A stretch of DNA of 64,000 bases. Origin: Paenibacillus montanisoli (GTDB lineage: Bacteria; Bacillota; Bacilli; Paenibacillales; Paenibacillaceae). Positions within the stretch are counted from its first letter, which is position 1. Every line of letters begins with the position of its first letter. The translations under genes and the position numbers were made by a program. Below are positions 51,596 through 59,802 of the stretch, in pieces. The notes under the pieces were generated by a model. The model had not been told where the DNA came from and made no database searches. It worked only from the letters and a program-made list of their open reading frames with translations. The stretch is taken from assembly GCF_003268025.1 (NCBI RefSeq), contig NZ_QLUW01000001.1:1302001-1366000 (forward strand). The letters are read 5' to 3'.

Positions 51596-52813
51596 ATGGC
51601 AGGAAATCGTGCAGTTGTATATGTTGAACCCGGTAAAGTAGATGTACGGGATATTTCGTACCCCGAGCTGATCTTGCGTGACGGACCTGGAGTTAACCCG
51701 CTCAATGTAGGCAGAAAATGCGATCACGGCGTTATTCTGAAAGTCATTACGACAAACATTTGCGGCAGTGACCAGCACATGGTGCGCGGCCGTACGACAG
51801 CTCCGAGCGGCTTGGTGCTCGGACATGAGATTACCGGTGAGGTTATCGAAGTCGGCCGGGACGTAGAGTTCATCAAGAAGGGAGACCTCGTCTCCGTTCC
51901 TTTCAATATTGCTTGCGGACGCTGCCGTAACTGTAAAGAGCGCAACACTAACGTGTGTTCGAACGTGAATCCGGACCGTCCGGGCTCCGCGTACGGCTAC
52001 GTTGATATGGGCGGCTGGGTCGGCGGCCAATCGGAATATGTCATGGTTCCTTATGCAGACTTCCAACTGCTGAAGTTCCCGGACAAAGACCGCGCGATGG
52101 AGAAAATCCTCGATCTGACGATGCTCTCCGATATTTTCCCGACCGGTTACCACGGTGCAGTGAGCGCAGGCGTTAAGCCGGGCTCCACGGTCTATATCGC
52201 CGGTGCGGGTCCTGTCGGTCTTGCCGCGGCGCACTCCGCGCAATTGCTTGGCGCGGCGGTCGTCATCGTAGGCGACTTGAACAGCGAGCGTCTGGCGCAA
52301 GCGAGAAGCTTCGGCTGCGAAACGGTTAACCTGCGCGAGCATCCGAATCTGGGCGAACAAATCGATCAAATTCTCGGCGTGCCGGAAGTGGACTGCGCCG
52401 TTGACTGCGTAGGCTTCGAAGCGCACGGACACGGCAAAGCGCACGGCGAGGCTCCTGCTACCGTGCTGAACTCCATCATGGAAGTTACGCGCGCGGGCGG
52501 CAGACTCGGCATTCCGGGCTTGTACGTAACAGGCGACCCGGGCGCTGTTGACGCAGATGCGAAGATCGGCACGCTTAAGATCCGCTTCGGCCTCGGCTGG
52601 GCGAAATCGCACACGTTCGTCACCGGTCAAACGCCGGTTATGCAGTACAACCGCGAGCTGATGACGGCGATTCTAAGCGGCCGCGCGCAAATCGCGAAAG
52701 CGGTAAACGCGACGCTCATCTCGCTGGATCAAGCTCCTGCAGCTTATTCGGAATTCGATCAAGGCGCTTCCAAGAAGTTCGTCATCGATCCGCACGGCTC
52801 CGTTCGCCGCTAA
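51596..52813 (+). CDS. fdhA: Glutathione-independent formaldehyde dehydrogenase (zinc MDR family)
   Basis: A 405-residue zinc-dependent medium-chain dehydrogenase that oxidises formaldehyde to formate with NAD. Catalytic zinc site C56, H77, E78; structural zinc Cys107, 110, 113 and 121 (CGRCRNCK and following C). NAD fold AGAGPVGLAA near 202-211. The insertion around GHEITGE and the C-terminal layout match the Pseudomonas putida type, with cofactor held tightly. ATG 51596 behind AGAGGAG. It is monocistronic with a strong terminator. Confidence 0.93.
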   Translation: MAGNRAVVYVEPGKVDVRDISYPELILRDGPGVNPLNVGRKCDHGVILKVITTNICGSDQHMVRGRTTAPSGLVLGHEITGEVIEVGRDVEFIKKGDLVSVPFNIACGRCRNCKERNTNVCSNVNPDRPGSAYGYVDMGGWVGGQSEYVMVPYADFQLLKFPDKDRAMEKILDLTMLSDIFPTGYHGAVSAGVKPGSTVYIAGAGPVGLAAAHSAQLLGAAVVIVGDLNSERLAQARSFGCETVNLREHPNLGEQIDQILGVPEVDCAVDCVGFEAHGHGKAHGEAPATVLNSIMEVTRAGGRLGIPGLYVTGDPGAVDADAKIGTLKIRFGLGWAKSHTFVTGQTPVMQYNRELMTAILSGRAQIAKAVNATLISLDQAPAAYSEFDQGASKKFVIDPHGSVRR

Positions 52814-52823
52814 TTGCATGCAG

Positions 52824-52858
52824 AACCGCAAAGTCTATCAGACTTTGCGGTTTTTTTT
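52824..52858 (+). terminator. Terminator after fdhA
   Basis: AACCGCAAAGTC (52824-52835) pairs with GACTTTGCGGTT (52841-52852), five-base loop, then eight T. Confidence 0.93.
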
Positions 52859-52891
52859 CTGGCATTTATCCAATAAAAAGGCAATAAATAG

Positions 52892-52922
52892 TTACCATAC
52901 AAGCTTGCGATCATGGTAAACT
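52892..52922 (+). promoter_or_regulatory. Dyad promoter with 19-base spacer ahead of the GyrI-like gene
   Basis: TTACCA (52892-52897) and TAAACT (52917-52922) are separated by 19 bases, the spacing typical of MerR-activated promoters. TTACCAT (52892-52898) and ATGGTAA (52913-52919) form a perfect dyad across the spacer. Confidence 0.5.
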
Positions 52923-52973
52923 GATAAAGGGTCAACCTAAAGCGTCACAACACTTTATGGGAGGTCATTCGCG

Positions 52974-53426
52974 ATGCACAATTGCACATTAGTTACGAAA
53001 CCTGCCTTAAACATGGTTGGAATCAGCTATTGCGGTCCGTATTCTTCGTTTCCGGATGAAGCGATTTTACTGCAAAGCGAGTTTCTTTCCAGAAAGCATG
53101 AAATTGAAGGAGAAGTGAAGACAACCGTGCTTTACAGCCCTTATTTCGGCAACGAAGTGTTTGCGACATATTGGGCTTGCTTCGAGGTTCCCCATCTGAA
53201 GAACGTACCGAAAGGCATGGTTCAGTTTACCGTTCCATCGCGCACGTATGCGATGGTGACCTGTACGAATAAACGCATCGGTGAAGGCTATGAGCAGCTT
53301 ACCGCCTGGATGAACGAGGAGAAGCTGTTGAAGAGGGAAAACGCGGTATCCCTTGAAATCTTTTATATTGATGAACATTTGGAGGAAGAACAGGTCGAAC
53401 TGCTCATTCCCATTGTAGAACAATAG
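52974..53426 (+). CDS. GyrI-like small-molecule-binding (effector) domain protein
   Basis: A 150-residue stand-alone protein of the GyrI-like/SOUL ligand-binding superfamily, as found in the effector domain of MerR and AraC regulators. Visible are NMVGISYCGPYSSFPDEAI, YFGNEVFATYWACFEV, VPKGMVQFTVPSRTYAM and VSLEIFYIDEHLEEEQVELLIP. No DNA-binding domain. It may bind or modify a hydrophobic toxin. GGGAGG precedes ATG 52974. The exporter gene follows 52 bases downstream. Confidence 0.87.
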   Translation: MHNCTLVTKPALNMVGISYCGPYSSFPDEAILLQSEFLSRKHEIEGEVKTTVLYSPYFGNEVFATYWACFEVPHLKNVPKGMVQFTVPSRTYAMVTCTNKRIGEGYEQLTAWMNEEKLLKRENAVSLEIFYIDEHLEEEQVELLIPIVEQ

Positions 53427-53478
53427 AGCTTCGTTCAACTGGCTGCCTTCACTGAAGATAGAGAATGGAGAAACAGCA

Positions 53479-54423
53479 ATGACAGCAGCCAAATTTTTTA
53501 CGCATCCGTTAGGCATTTTCGGAGCTTCCGTCAGCGCAACCTTGCTCTGGGGAAGCTCTTACCCGTTTATTAAGCTAAGCTACGAGCGGCTTGGCATTGG
53601 ATCGCACGACACGCTGGAGCAAATTATTTTCGCCGGTTACCGCTTCTCCTTAGCGGGCCTGTTGATTTTGCTATTTATGTTGATCCGCAATGAAAAGCTC
53701 TACTATCAGCGCGGAAGCGGCGGGATGGTCGTTTCGATCGCATTATTCCAGACCGTGCTTCAATACATGTTCTTCTATGTAGGCTTATCAATGAGCGCAG
53801 GGGTCGTAGGAGCGGTTATTGCCGGGACGATCTCTTTCTTTCAGATTCTGCTGGCCCATTTCCTGTACAAGAATGATAAGATCAACGGCGCAAAAGGCGT
53901 CGGCTTGCTTGCCGGATTTATCGGGCTTCTCGTGCTTGGGCTATCCAAGCATGACGGTAGTTCCGGACTGCATTTTTCGCTAGGAGAGGTGCTGCTAATT
54001 GCAGCATCGCTATTTACCGCAATCGCAAACCTGATGTCGAAGAAGGCGGCAGCATCCTATAGTATCCCGTATATTAACGGCTATCAGATGCTGGTCGGAG
54101 GTATTGTCCTCTGCGCGATCGGCGCGTGGAGAACAGGCTGGTTTCCGTTTCATTTCGACGGCATTTCCTTCCTAATGCTGCTCCATCTGGCGCTCGTATC
54201 GGCGCTTGCATTCATGCTTTGGAACAATGTCATGAAGTATAACAGCGTAGGCAGCGTGTCCATGTACCTGTTCCTCATCCCGGTGTTCGGCGTTCTGCAA
54301 TCCGCCTTATTCCTGGGAGAGCCGCTCTCGGCAGCCGTACTTGCGGCGCTGGCTCTGGTCAGCATCGGAATCATAATCGTCAACAGACGCAAACTAAAGG
54401 CAGCAGCCACGCGGGCGGCTTGA
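53479..54423 (+). CDS. EamA/DMT-family transporter
   Basis: A 314-residue drug/metabolite transporter with ten helices as two EamA repeats (about 10-150, 160-305). Typical are ATLLWGSSYPFIKL, GVVGAVIAGTISFFQILLA, ALAFMLWNNVMKYN and SMYLFLIPVFGVLQSALFLGE. Likely exporter of amino acids or metabolites. GGAG precedes ATG 53479. It overlaps the ribosome binding region of phzF. Confidence 0.9.
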   Translation: MTAAKFFTHPLGIFGASVSATLLWGSSYPFIKLSYERLGIGSHDTLEQIIFAGYRFSLAGLLILLFMLIRNEKLYYQRGSGGMVVSIALFQTVLQYMFFYVGLSMSAGVVGAVIAGTISFFQILLAHFLYKNDKINGAKGVGLLAGFIGLLVLGLSKHDGSSGLHFSLGEVLLIAASLFTAIANLMSKKAAASYSIPYINGYQMLVGGIVLCAIGAWRTGWFPFHFDGISFLMLLHLALVSALAFMLWNNVMKYNSVGSVSMYLFLIPVFGVLQSALFLGEPLSAAVLAALALVSIGIIIVNRRKLKAAATRAA

Positions 54424-54449
54424 AATCTGCTGGAGGGAGTTATAAACTC

Positions 54450-55250
54450 ATGTCCATTTCAATTGCAATCATAGATGCTTTTACTTCCATACCGTTCCGC
54501 GGCAATCCGGCTGCGGTATGTTTGCTGGAGGAACCTCGTAATGAGCAGTGGATGCAGGACGTTGCCGCAGAGATGAACCTATCGGAGACTGCCTTCCTGG
54601 AGCCAAGAGAGGATGGAAGCTACGGACTTCGCTGGTTTACGCCGACGGTAGAAATGGAGTTATGCGGGCATGCGACGCTGGCGAGCGCCCATTATTTGTG
54701 GGAAAACAGCCATCTGCCGCAAGGAAGGATCGCAGCGTTCCATACGCGAAGCGGGCTGCTCACGGCCGAGCAGACGGAAAATGGGATCCGGCTTAATTTC
54801 CCTGCGGAGCCGGCTGCGCCGGTGAAGGCGCCGGAGGAGCTTATTCAAGGTCTTGGATTGATCCCGCGGTATGTCGGCCTTAACCGGATGGATTATTTGG
54901 TCGAAGTGGACAGCGTGCAGACGGTACAGTCGCTGAAACCGGATTTTGCCATGCTGGCGCGCGTGGACGCGAGAGGGATCATCGTGACTAGTAAAGGGAC
55001 CGGCAAACCAGGCGACTACGATTTTATTTCACGCTGCTTCTACCCCGCGTCCGGCTGCAAGGAAGACCCGGTCACAGGCTCTGCGCACTGCGCGCTTGCT
55101 CCATACTGGCAGCGGCGGCTGCGCCAAAACGCGTTTACAGCCTATCAAGCTTCCGCGCGCGGCGGCGAACTATATATTGAACTCGCTAACGACCGGGTGC
55201 TGATGACAGGCCAAGCGGTAACCGTCTTGAACGGACAGTTAAACGGCTGA
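54450..55250 (+). CDS. PhzF-family isomerase-like protein
   Basis: A 266-residue PhzF/epimerase-fold protein. IIDAFTSIPFRGNPAAVCLL (residues 7-26) and LSETAFL with the conserved catalytic Glu (about 45), TPTVEMELCGHATLASAH and GCKEDPVTGSAHCALAPYW are diagnostic. PhzF isomerises dihydrohydroxyanthranilate in phenazine makers; here no phz genes exist, so the substrate is unknown. ATG 54450 is chosen for GGAGGGAG upstream. Confidence 0.92.
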   Translation: MSISIAIIDAFTSIPFRGNPAAVCLLEEPRNEQWMQDVAAEMNLSETAFLEPREDGSYGLRWFTPTVEMELCGHATLASAHYLWENSHLPQGRIAAFHTRSGLLTAEQTENGIRLNFPAEPAAPVKAPEELIQGLGLIPRYVGLNRMDYLVEVDSVQTVQSLKPDFAMLARVDARGIIVTSKGTGKPGDYDFISRCFYPASGCKEDPVTGSAHCALAPYWQRRLRQNAFTAYQASARGGELYIELANDRVLMTGQAVTVLNGQLNG

Positions 55251-55287
55251 CAGGTAAAATCCTTCTCTGGATACAAGCTGCGATTTG

Positions 55288-55296
55288 TGGTATAAT
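55288..55296 (+). promoter_or_regulatory. Extended -10 promoter of the que operon
   Basis: TGGTATAAT gives a consensus -10 with TG extension. No good -35 is present. A TGCAATTGCA palindrome lies at 55304-55313. No preQ1 riboswitch motif was found. Confidence 0.6.
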
Positions 55297-55333
55297 AGCA
55301 TATTGCAATTGCATAAAGGGGAAGGTGTGGAAC

Positions 55334-55816
55334 GTGACTTACGAGATTCCCAAACAGATTGAACGGCTCGGTGAAGAGATTCAGGAGCACCAGCTCCGCT
55401 ATCATAACCGGCGTGTGATCGTTTCCAAGGAATTTACTTTTGACAGCGCGCATCATTTGCATTTATACGAAGGCAAGTGCAAGAGCTTGCACGGCCATAC
55501 TTATAAGCTTCAAACGATCCTGTCCGGCAAGACGGATCATCGCGGACTCACGATCGATTTCGCCGATATGAAACGGATTGCCAAGGAGCGTGTCATCGAC
55601 AAGCTGGATCACCGTTATTTGAACGAAGTGCTTCCGCCGATGAATACGACGGCAGAGAATATGGTCGTTTGGATTTATGAACAGATTCACCATGCTCTAA
55701 TTGAAGAAGGGCATTATCCGAATATCCGCATTGAAGAAATCCGACTATGGGAAACGCCGACCAGCTTTGCGGCAGTAACACGCGAGATGATGGAGGCTGA
55801 CGAGAATGACGGATAA
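55334..55816 (+). CDS. queD: 6-carboxy-5,6,7,8-tetrahydropterin synthase QueD
   Basis: A 160-residue enzyme that converts dihydroneopterin triphosphate to 6-carboxytetrahydropterin, the first committed queuosine step. Zinc ligands H40, H53 and H55 (DSAHHLH, SLHGHTYK) and catalytic Cys49 are present. An N-terminal extension of about 30 residues precedes the core compared with E. coli QueD. GTG 55334 is chosen: AAGGTG at 55322-55327 is six bases upstream. It overlaps queE by 11 bases. Confidence 0.93.
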   Translation: MTYEIPKQIERLGEEIQEHQLRYHNRRVIVSKEFTFDSAHHLHLYEGKCKSLHGHTYKLQTILSGKTDHRGLTIDFADMKRIAKERVIDKLDHRYLNEVLPPMNTTAENMVVWIYEQIHHALIEEGHYPNIRIEEIRLWETPTSFAAVTREMMEADENDG

Positions 55817-56516
55817 CGTTGCTGCTGCGGCAGCGCGCTCCTTTCGTCTGCCAATGGTGGAAATTTTCGAAACGGTCGAAGGCGAAGGCACGCGTGCCGG
55901 GTTTCCGACCGTTTTTGTGCGTCTGTTCGGCTGCAACTTGCGCTGCGTATGGTGCGACACCAAGTACAGCTATCCGCCGGCGGAAGCGGAGTTTACGATG
56001 TCGATCGAAGATATTGTTGCCCAAGTGGAGAAGCAATATAAAGCCGAGCATATTTGCATGACCGGAGGAGAGCCGCTGCTTTACGGAAACAAATCGGCAG
56101 CCCTCCTACAGGCATTATGCGATATCGAACGTATTAAGGACGTGCACGTGGAAACGAACGGCGCCATCGATCTTGAGCCGTTTCTGCGCGGCGTGACCTC
56201 GTCCAAGGCTCGTTATATTATGGATTACAAACTGCCGGATTCAGGCGAGAATGAAGCGATGCTGCATCACAATTTCGCGCTGCTGCGGGAGCAGGATGAA
56301 GTGAAATTCGTGATTGCGTCGGATCGTGATTTTGACGCTGCCGTTCGGACGCTGACAACCTCCCCGACCGCTGCGCTGGCGTTGTTTAGCCCGGTATGGG
56401 AGACGATGCCGCCGGCTAAGCTGGTCGAGAAGATGCTGGCGAGCGGGCTTACGGGCGTAAAGCTGAATATGCAGCTGCATAAAATCATTTGGGACCCGGC
56501 TCAGAGAGGTGTGTAA
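55806..56516 (+). CDS. queE: 7-carboxy-7-deazaguanine synthase QueE
   Basis: A 236-residue radical SAM enzyme that forms the 7-deazaguanine ring. The cluster motif is CNLRCVWC (C43, C47, C50; C-x3-C-x2-C). VEIFETVEGEGTRAG and CMTGGEPLL are family segments. It takes the QueD product to CDG. It overlaps queD and is followed by queC four bases later. Confidence 0.95.
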   Translation: MTDNVAAAAARSFRLPMVEIFETVEGEGTRAGFPTVFVRLFGCNLRCVWCDTKYSYPPAEAEFTMSIEDIVAQVEKQYKAEHICMTGGEPLLYGNKSAALLQALCDIERIKDVHVETNGAIDLEPFLRGVTSSKARYIMDYKLPDSGENEAMLHHNFALLREQDEVKFVIASDRDFDAAVRTLTTSPTAALALFSPVWETMPPAKLVEKMLASGLTGVKLNMQLHKIIWDPAQRGV

Positions 56517-56520
56517 GAGA

Positions 56521-57213
56521 ATGAAAAAAGCAGTCATTATTTTGAGCGGCGGGTTGGACAGCACGACTTGCATGGGCTATGCCAAAGAAGCGGGATACGA
56601 GCTGTACCCGATCACGTTCAATTACGGGCAACGCCATATAATCGAGCTGAACAACGCGCGCGCGGTTGCGGAGTTTTACGGCGTAAGCGACCGTTTTAAG
56701 GTCATAGAGCTCGGATTTTTGCGGGAGTTCGGCGGCAGCGCGCTGACGGACGATACAATTGCCGTACCGAAGACGGGCGCTGATCCGGTTCCGGAGGAGG
56801 CAGGCGAGATTCCGGTAACTTATGTGCCAGGGCGGAACTTGCTGTTTCTCTCGATTGCGACTTCGTTCGCCGAAACCGTCGGTGCGGAAGCGATCTATAT
56901 CGGCGTGAACGCGCTTGATTACAGCGGTTATCCGGACTGCCGACCGGAGTTCATCGCGAAGGTGGAAGAGGTCATCGCGATCGCAACGAAAATCGGCGTC
57001 GAAGGCAAGCCGATATCGATCGAGACGCCGCTCATCCATTTGACCAAAGCGGGCATCGTAGCGGAAGGAATGCGCATGGGCGTTCCCTATCAGTTGACAA
57101 CGTCATGCTACAACGGCGAGCTCGAGGCGTGCGGCGAATGCGATAGCTGCAGATTGCGGTTGAAAGGCTTCGCGGAAGCGGGCTTAACGGATCCGATTGC
57201 GTATAAGAAATAG
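56521..57213 (+). CDS. queC: 7-cyano-7-deazaguanine synthase QueC
   Basis: A 230-residue ATP-dependent enzyme that converts CDG to preQ0. PP-loop LSGGLDSTT (8-16), PITFNYGQRH, and zinc cysteines in SCYNGELEACGECDSC near the C-terminus. ATG 56521 is chosen; AGAGGTG lies upstream, and GTG 56509 overlaps the queE stop. No queF follows, so preQ0 reduction is encoded elsewhere. A strong terminator ends the operon. Confidence 0.95.
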   Translation: MKKAVIILSGGLDSTTCMGYAKEAGYELYPITFNYGQRHIIELNNARAVAEFYGVSDRFKVIELGFLREFGGSALTDDTIAVPKTGADPVPEEAGEIPVTYVPGRNLLFLSIATSFAETVGAEAIYIGVNALDYSGYPDCRPEFIAKVEEVIAIATKIGVEGKPISIETPLIHLTKAGIVAEGMRMGVPYQLTTSCYNGELEACGECDSCRLRLKGFAEAGLTDPIAYKK

Positions 57214-57214
57214 G

Positions 57215-57265
57215 AAAAGACAGTTCATGCAAGCTGCTTGTTGCATCGCATGAACTGTCTTTTTT
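57215..57265. terminator. Bidirectional terminator between queC and the GGDEF gene
   Basis: AAAAGACAGTTCATGC (57215-57230) pairs with GCATGAACTGTCTTTT (57248-57263), 17-base loop, then T-run, between convergent genes. Confidence 0.9.
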
Positions 57266-57290
57266 GCGAGGGAATGGAGTTGTATGGAAA

Positions 57291-58496
57291 CTAAGCTTGC
57301 AAGCGTTTCTTTGCATTCGTCTCCTCGGAAGAAGAACGTTTTCGTTCCTTCATGGAAGGGTGCAGCGTGACCTTATTCTTGCCTGCCGACTTGGACTGGT
57401 ACATGGCTTCATCCGCTTGCCGGACGACTTCCGCAATGGAGGTACCTTCACGCGTTATGCTGACACCGATGCTGATCGTAACCATCGTTTCCTTCTCGAC
57501 CCGGCTGCGGATCGTTTCCGCGACGCCCTCAGGCTTAACCTCTGGAGCGGCGATGAGTGCAAGCAGCTCTTCTCCGCCGTAGCGGCCTGCGGTACCGATG
57601 CCGGCCGTTTCTTCCTTCAAAATATCGGCTACCTGCTTCAGCACGCCGTCCGCTTTATGGTGGCCTGCCGAATCATTAAGCTTCTTGAAATTATCGATGT
57701 CGCAGAAGATGATCGCGATCCGCTTTGTCTCCCGCAGCATTTGCTCGGCTTTCTTGTTGAAATGGCGTCGGTTATACAGGCTCGTCAAGCCGTCCGTGAT
57801 GGACGATTGGAACGTCATGAGCAGCCGCTCGAGCACCCATTCGAACAAGAGCAGGAACAAAAGCGTATAATAGACTACAGGGAGCAGATGGCCCAGGATG
57901 ACAAGCATCGGAACTTTCCCGTGGTATACATAGCTGTCCGCCAAAACGGACAGCTGATAGATGAAATAAACGATCAAGCTGGCTGAATAGTTGAAGCGCT
58001 GGTCGATGCCGCGCAAATTAAGCAAGATGATCAAGTTCAGAACAAGGCCGTAGAAATCGATGGCAAGCAGCCCCGTTTCGCCCCGGGCGGTTGAATCGTC
58101 AAGCAAGTCAGGCGAAGGAGGAACCTGCGCGCCTACGATGAGCAGCAGTCCGATCACCATGAGCAGAAAAGGCATGCCCTTTAATCTTGCACTGGGGCCG
58201 GTATACAATTTCATGAAGACAAAGTTTATAATAATAAATGAGAGCAAACTGACGAAGGCATTCGTCAGCTCCAAGTACGCCGATGAAGCTTGGCTTGGAA
58301 ACGACAGCGAAATAAGCGCTCCGTTCTGCGCCAGCATGACCGCGAGCAGGATGATAAGAATGAGGTAAGTGCGGTTGCGCCGATAGCTCTTGTACAGCTT
58401 AACGGCCATGAAGAGCATCAGCGCCAGAATCGTCATTACAGACGCGGAAGCGAAAATTTGGCCGGTCGGACCGGCAAGCCAATCTAGAATTGTCAT
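57291..58496 (-). CDS. Membrane diguanylate cyclase (GGDEF)
   Basis: A 401-residue protein with six or seven N-terminal hydrophobic helices (about 12-220) and a GGDEF domain (about 230-385): ITDGLTSLYNRRHF (233-246), CDIDNFKKLND (265-275) and GGEEL (307-311). The active-site pattern GG(D/E)E is intact, with Leu in place of Phe. No RxxD inhibitory site just upstream, so feedback by c-di-GMP is unlikely. ATG 58496 behind AGGTGG on the minus strand. It is divergent to the glycosyltransferase gene. Confidence 0.92.
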   Translation of the reverse strand: MTILDWLAGPTGQIFASASVMTILALMLFMAVKLYKSYRRNRTYLILIILLAVMLAQNGALISLSFPSQASSAYLELTNAFVSLLSFIIINFVFMKLYTGPSARLKGMPFLLMVIGLLLIVGAQVPPSPDLLDDSTARGETGLLAIDFYGLVLNLIILLNLRGIDQRFNYSASLIVYFIYQLSVLADSYVYHGKVPMLVILGHLLPVVYYTLLFLLLFEWVLERLLMTFQSSITDGLTSLYNRRHFNKKAEQMLRETKRIAIIFCDIDNFKKLNDSAGHHKADGVLKQVADILKEETAGIGTAGRYGGEELLALIAAPEVKPEGVAETIRSRVEKETMVTISIGVSITREGTSIAEVVRQADEAMYQSKSAGKNKVTLHPSMKERKRSSSEETNAKKRLQA

Positions 58497-58564
58497 GGGT
58501 TCAACCACCTAAGCAGAAAGTAATGGCAGGGTGTAAGCACGCCTGGCAGCGCGGGTTGTCCAAC

Positions 58565-58594
58565 TTTACAGAAACATATGTTCTAGTATATCAT
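58565..58594 (+). promoter_or_regulatory. Promoter for the glycosyltransferase-yhaO-yhaN operon
   Basis: TTTACA (58565-58570), an 18-base spacer and TATCAT (58589-58594). A LexA-like site occupies most of the spacer. Confidence 0.55.
58571..58584. promoter_or_regulatory. LexA-like (SOS box) site
   Basis: GAAACATATGTTCT matches 11 of 14 positions of the Bacillus LexA consensus CGAACRNRYGTTYC; the core AACATATGTT is a perfect palindrome. It lies between the divergent GGDEF and glycosyltransferase genes. Confidence 0.45.
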
Positions 58595-58647
58595 AATTTT
58601 GGCAGGTCGAGAAGTATCATGCAGGTTTGATTGAGGAGGCTTTGCGC

Positions 58648-59790
58648 ATGAACATTTTGCAGGCATTGTTTTTTCCGCCGGAACAGCCGGGCGGCGTGTC
58701 CTCAATGGTTCCATATATTCAAGAGAGATTTAACAGAATCGGCTGGCCGATGGAGCTGTTCTCGCTCCCGAAACGGGTAAGGGGCAAGGGCCAAGAGCCG
58801 GTCGCATTCGACACGTTCGATATCAGCGAATATGCGGGCAACGCCATTATCGATAAATATTTGCAAACCTATCGCGACTACGTCTGGTGGACGAAGCTGC
58901 GAATCCAGAAGACGTATGATCTTATTCATGCGCATCATCCGATTCCCGCTCTTGTCATGAAGCAGCTGTTTCCGGAAACGCCGCTGGTGATGACCATACA
59001 CTCCAGTTATGAACGCGAGCTTGTTTTGAACGGCAAAATCATCGAAGGCGGCATGGAGCACCGGTTCCTGACTTCGATTTACCGGGAACTGGAGTCGAAG
59101 GCAGACAGGATCATCACGCCGTCGGAATCGTTCCGCAACTATATGCGCAGTTTTGTCAATGACGCGGACCGCATACAAGTCATTCCGAACGGGTTTGACG
59201 AGAAGCGGTTTAAGCCGATTTCCCATGAGAACGAAGTCGTCCAGCTGATTACGGTTTGCCGGCTCGTTCCGGCCAAAGGTCTGGATATTCTGCTGAAGGC
59301 ATGCGCGCAGCTGAAAGAGCGCGGGCATACGTTTGTCTTGCACATCATCGGCGACGGTCCGATCCGCCCCGAGCTGGAGCAGCTGGCGCAGAATCTGAAT
59401 TTGTACGACGACATTATTTTTTACGGCTATATGCTGCATCCGGAAGAGTTTATGCCTTTCTTCGACGTTTTCGTGCTGCCTTCGCGGGCTGAAGCGTTCG
59501 GCTCCGTATTCGCGGAAGCGGCGCTTTGCTGGCTGGCGCTGGTCGGTACGAACGTAGGCGGGATCGCGGAGCAGATCGATGACGGCGTGAACGGGCTGCT
59601 AGTGGAGCCTGAGAATCCGACGGCGCTGGCGAACGCGCTGGAGAAGGTCGTGTCGGATCAGGATTTCCGCTATAATATGGCCCGCGCCGCTTGGAATAAA
59701 GCCAAACGGGACTACTCCCTGCAGCGGGTCATAGCGCAATTGAAACAAGTCTACACGGAAATAAATCCGGAATCGGACGTGACGGAGTAG
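58648..59790 (+). CDS. Glycosyltransferase family 4
   Basis: A 380-residue GT-B glycosyltransferase: N-terminal acceptor domain with FPPEQPGGVSSMVPYIQ and HAHHPIPALV, C-terminal donor-binding domain with LITVCRLVPAKGLDILLKA, GDGPIRPELE and SRAEAFGSVFAEAALC (E-x7-E motif, about 283-300). It transfers a sugar to a cell-surface or lipid acceptor. ATG 58648 is chosen; GGAGG at 58634 is well placed. It precedes yhaO by 12 bases, which is an unusual partner. Confidence 0.9.
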   Translation: MNILQALFFPPEQPGGVSSMVPYIQERFNRIGWPMELFSLPKRVRGKGQEPVAFDTFDISEYAGNAIIDKYLQTYRDYVWWTKLRIQKTYDLIHAHHPIPALVMKQLFPETPLVMTIHSSYERELVLNGKIIEGGMEHRFLTSIYRELESKADRIITPSESFRNYMRSFVNDADRIQVIPNGFDEKRFKPISHENEVVQLITVCRLVPAKGLDILLKACAQLKERGHTFVLHIIGDGPIRPELEQLAQNLNLYDDIIFYGYMLHPEEFMPFFDVFVLPSRAEAFGSVFAEAALCWLALVGTNVGGIAEQIDDGVNGLLVEPENPTALANALEKVVSDQDFRYNMARAAWNKAKRDYSLQRVIAQLKQVYTEINPESDVTE

Positions 59791-59802
59791 GGGAGCGGGA
59801 AC

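Noticed and set aside
55251-55333. preQ1 riboswitch upstream of queD
   Set aside because: The leader is too short and lacks the class I core; only an extended -10 and a small palindrome are present.
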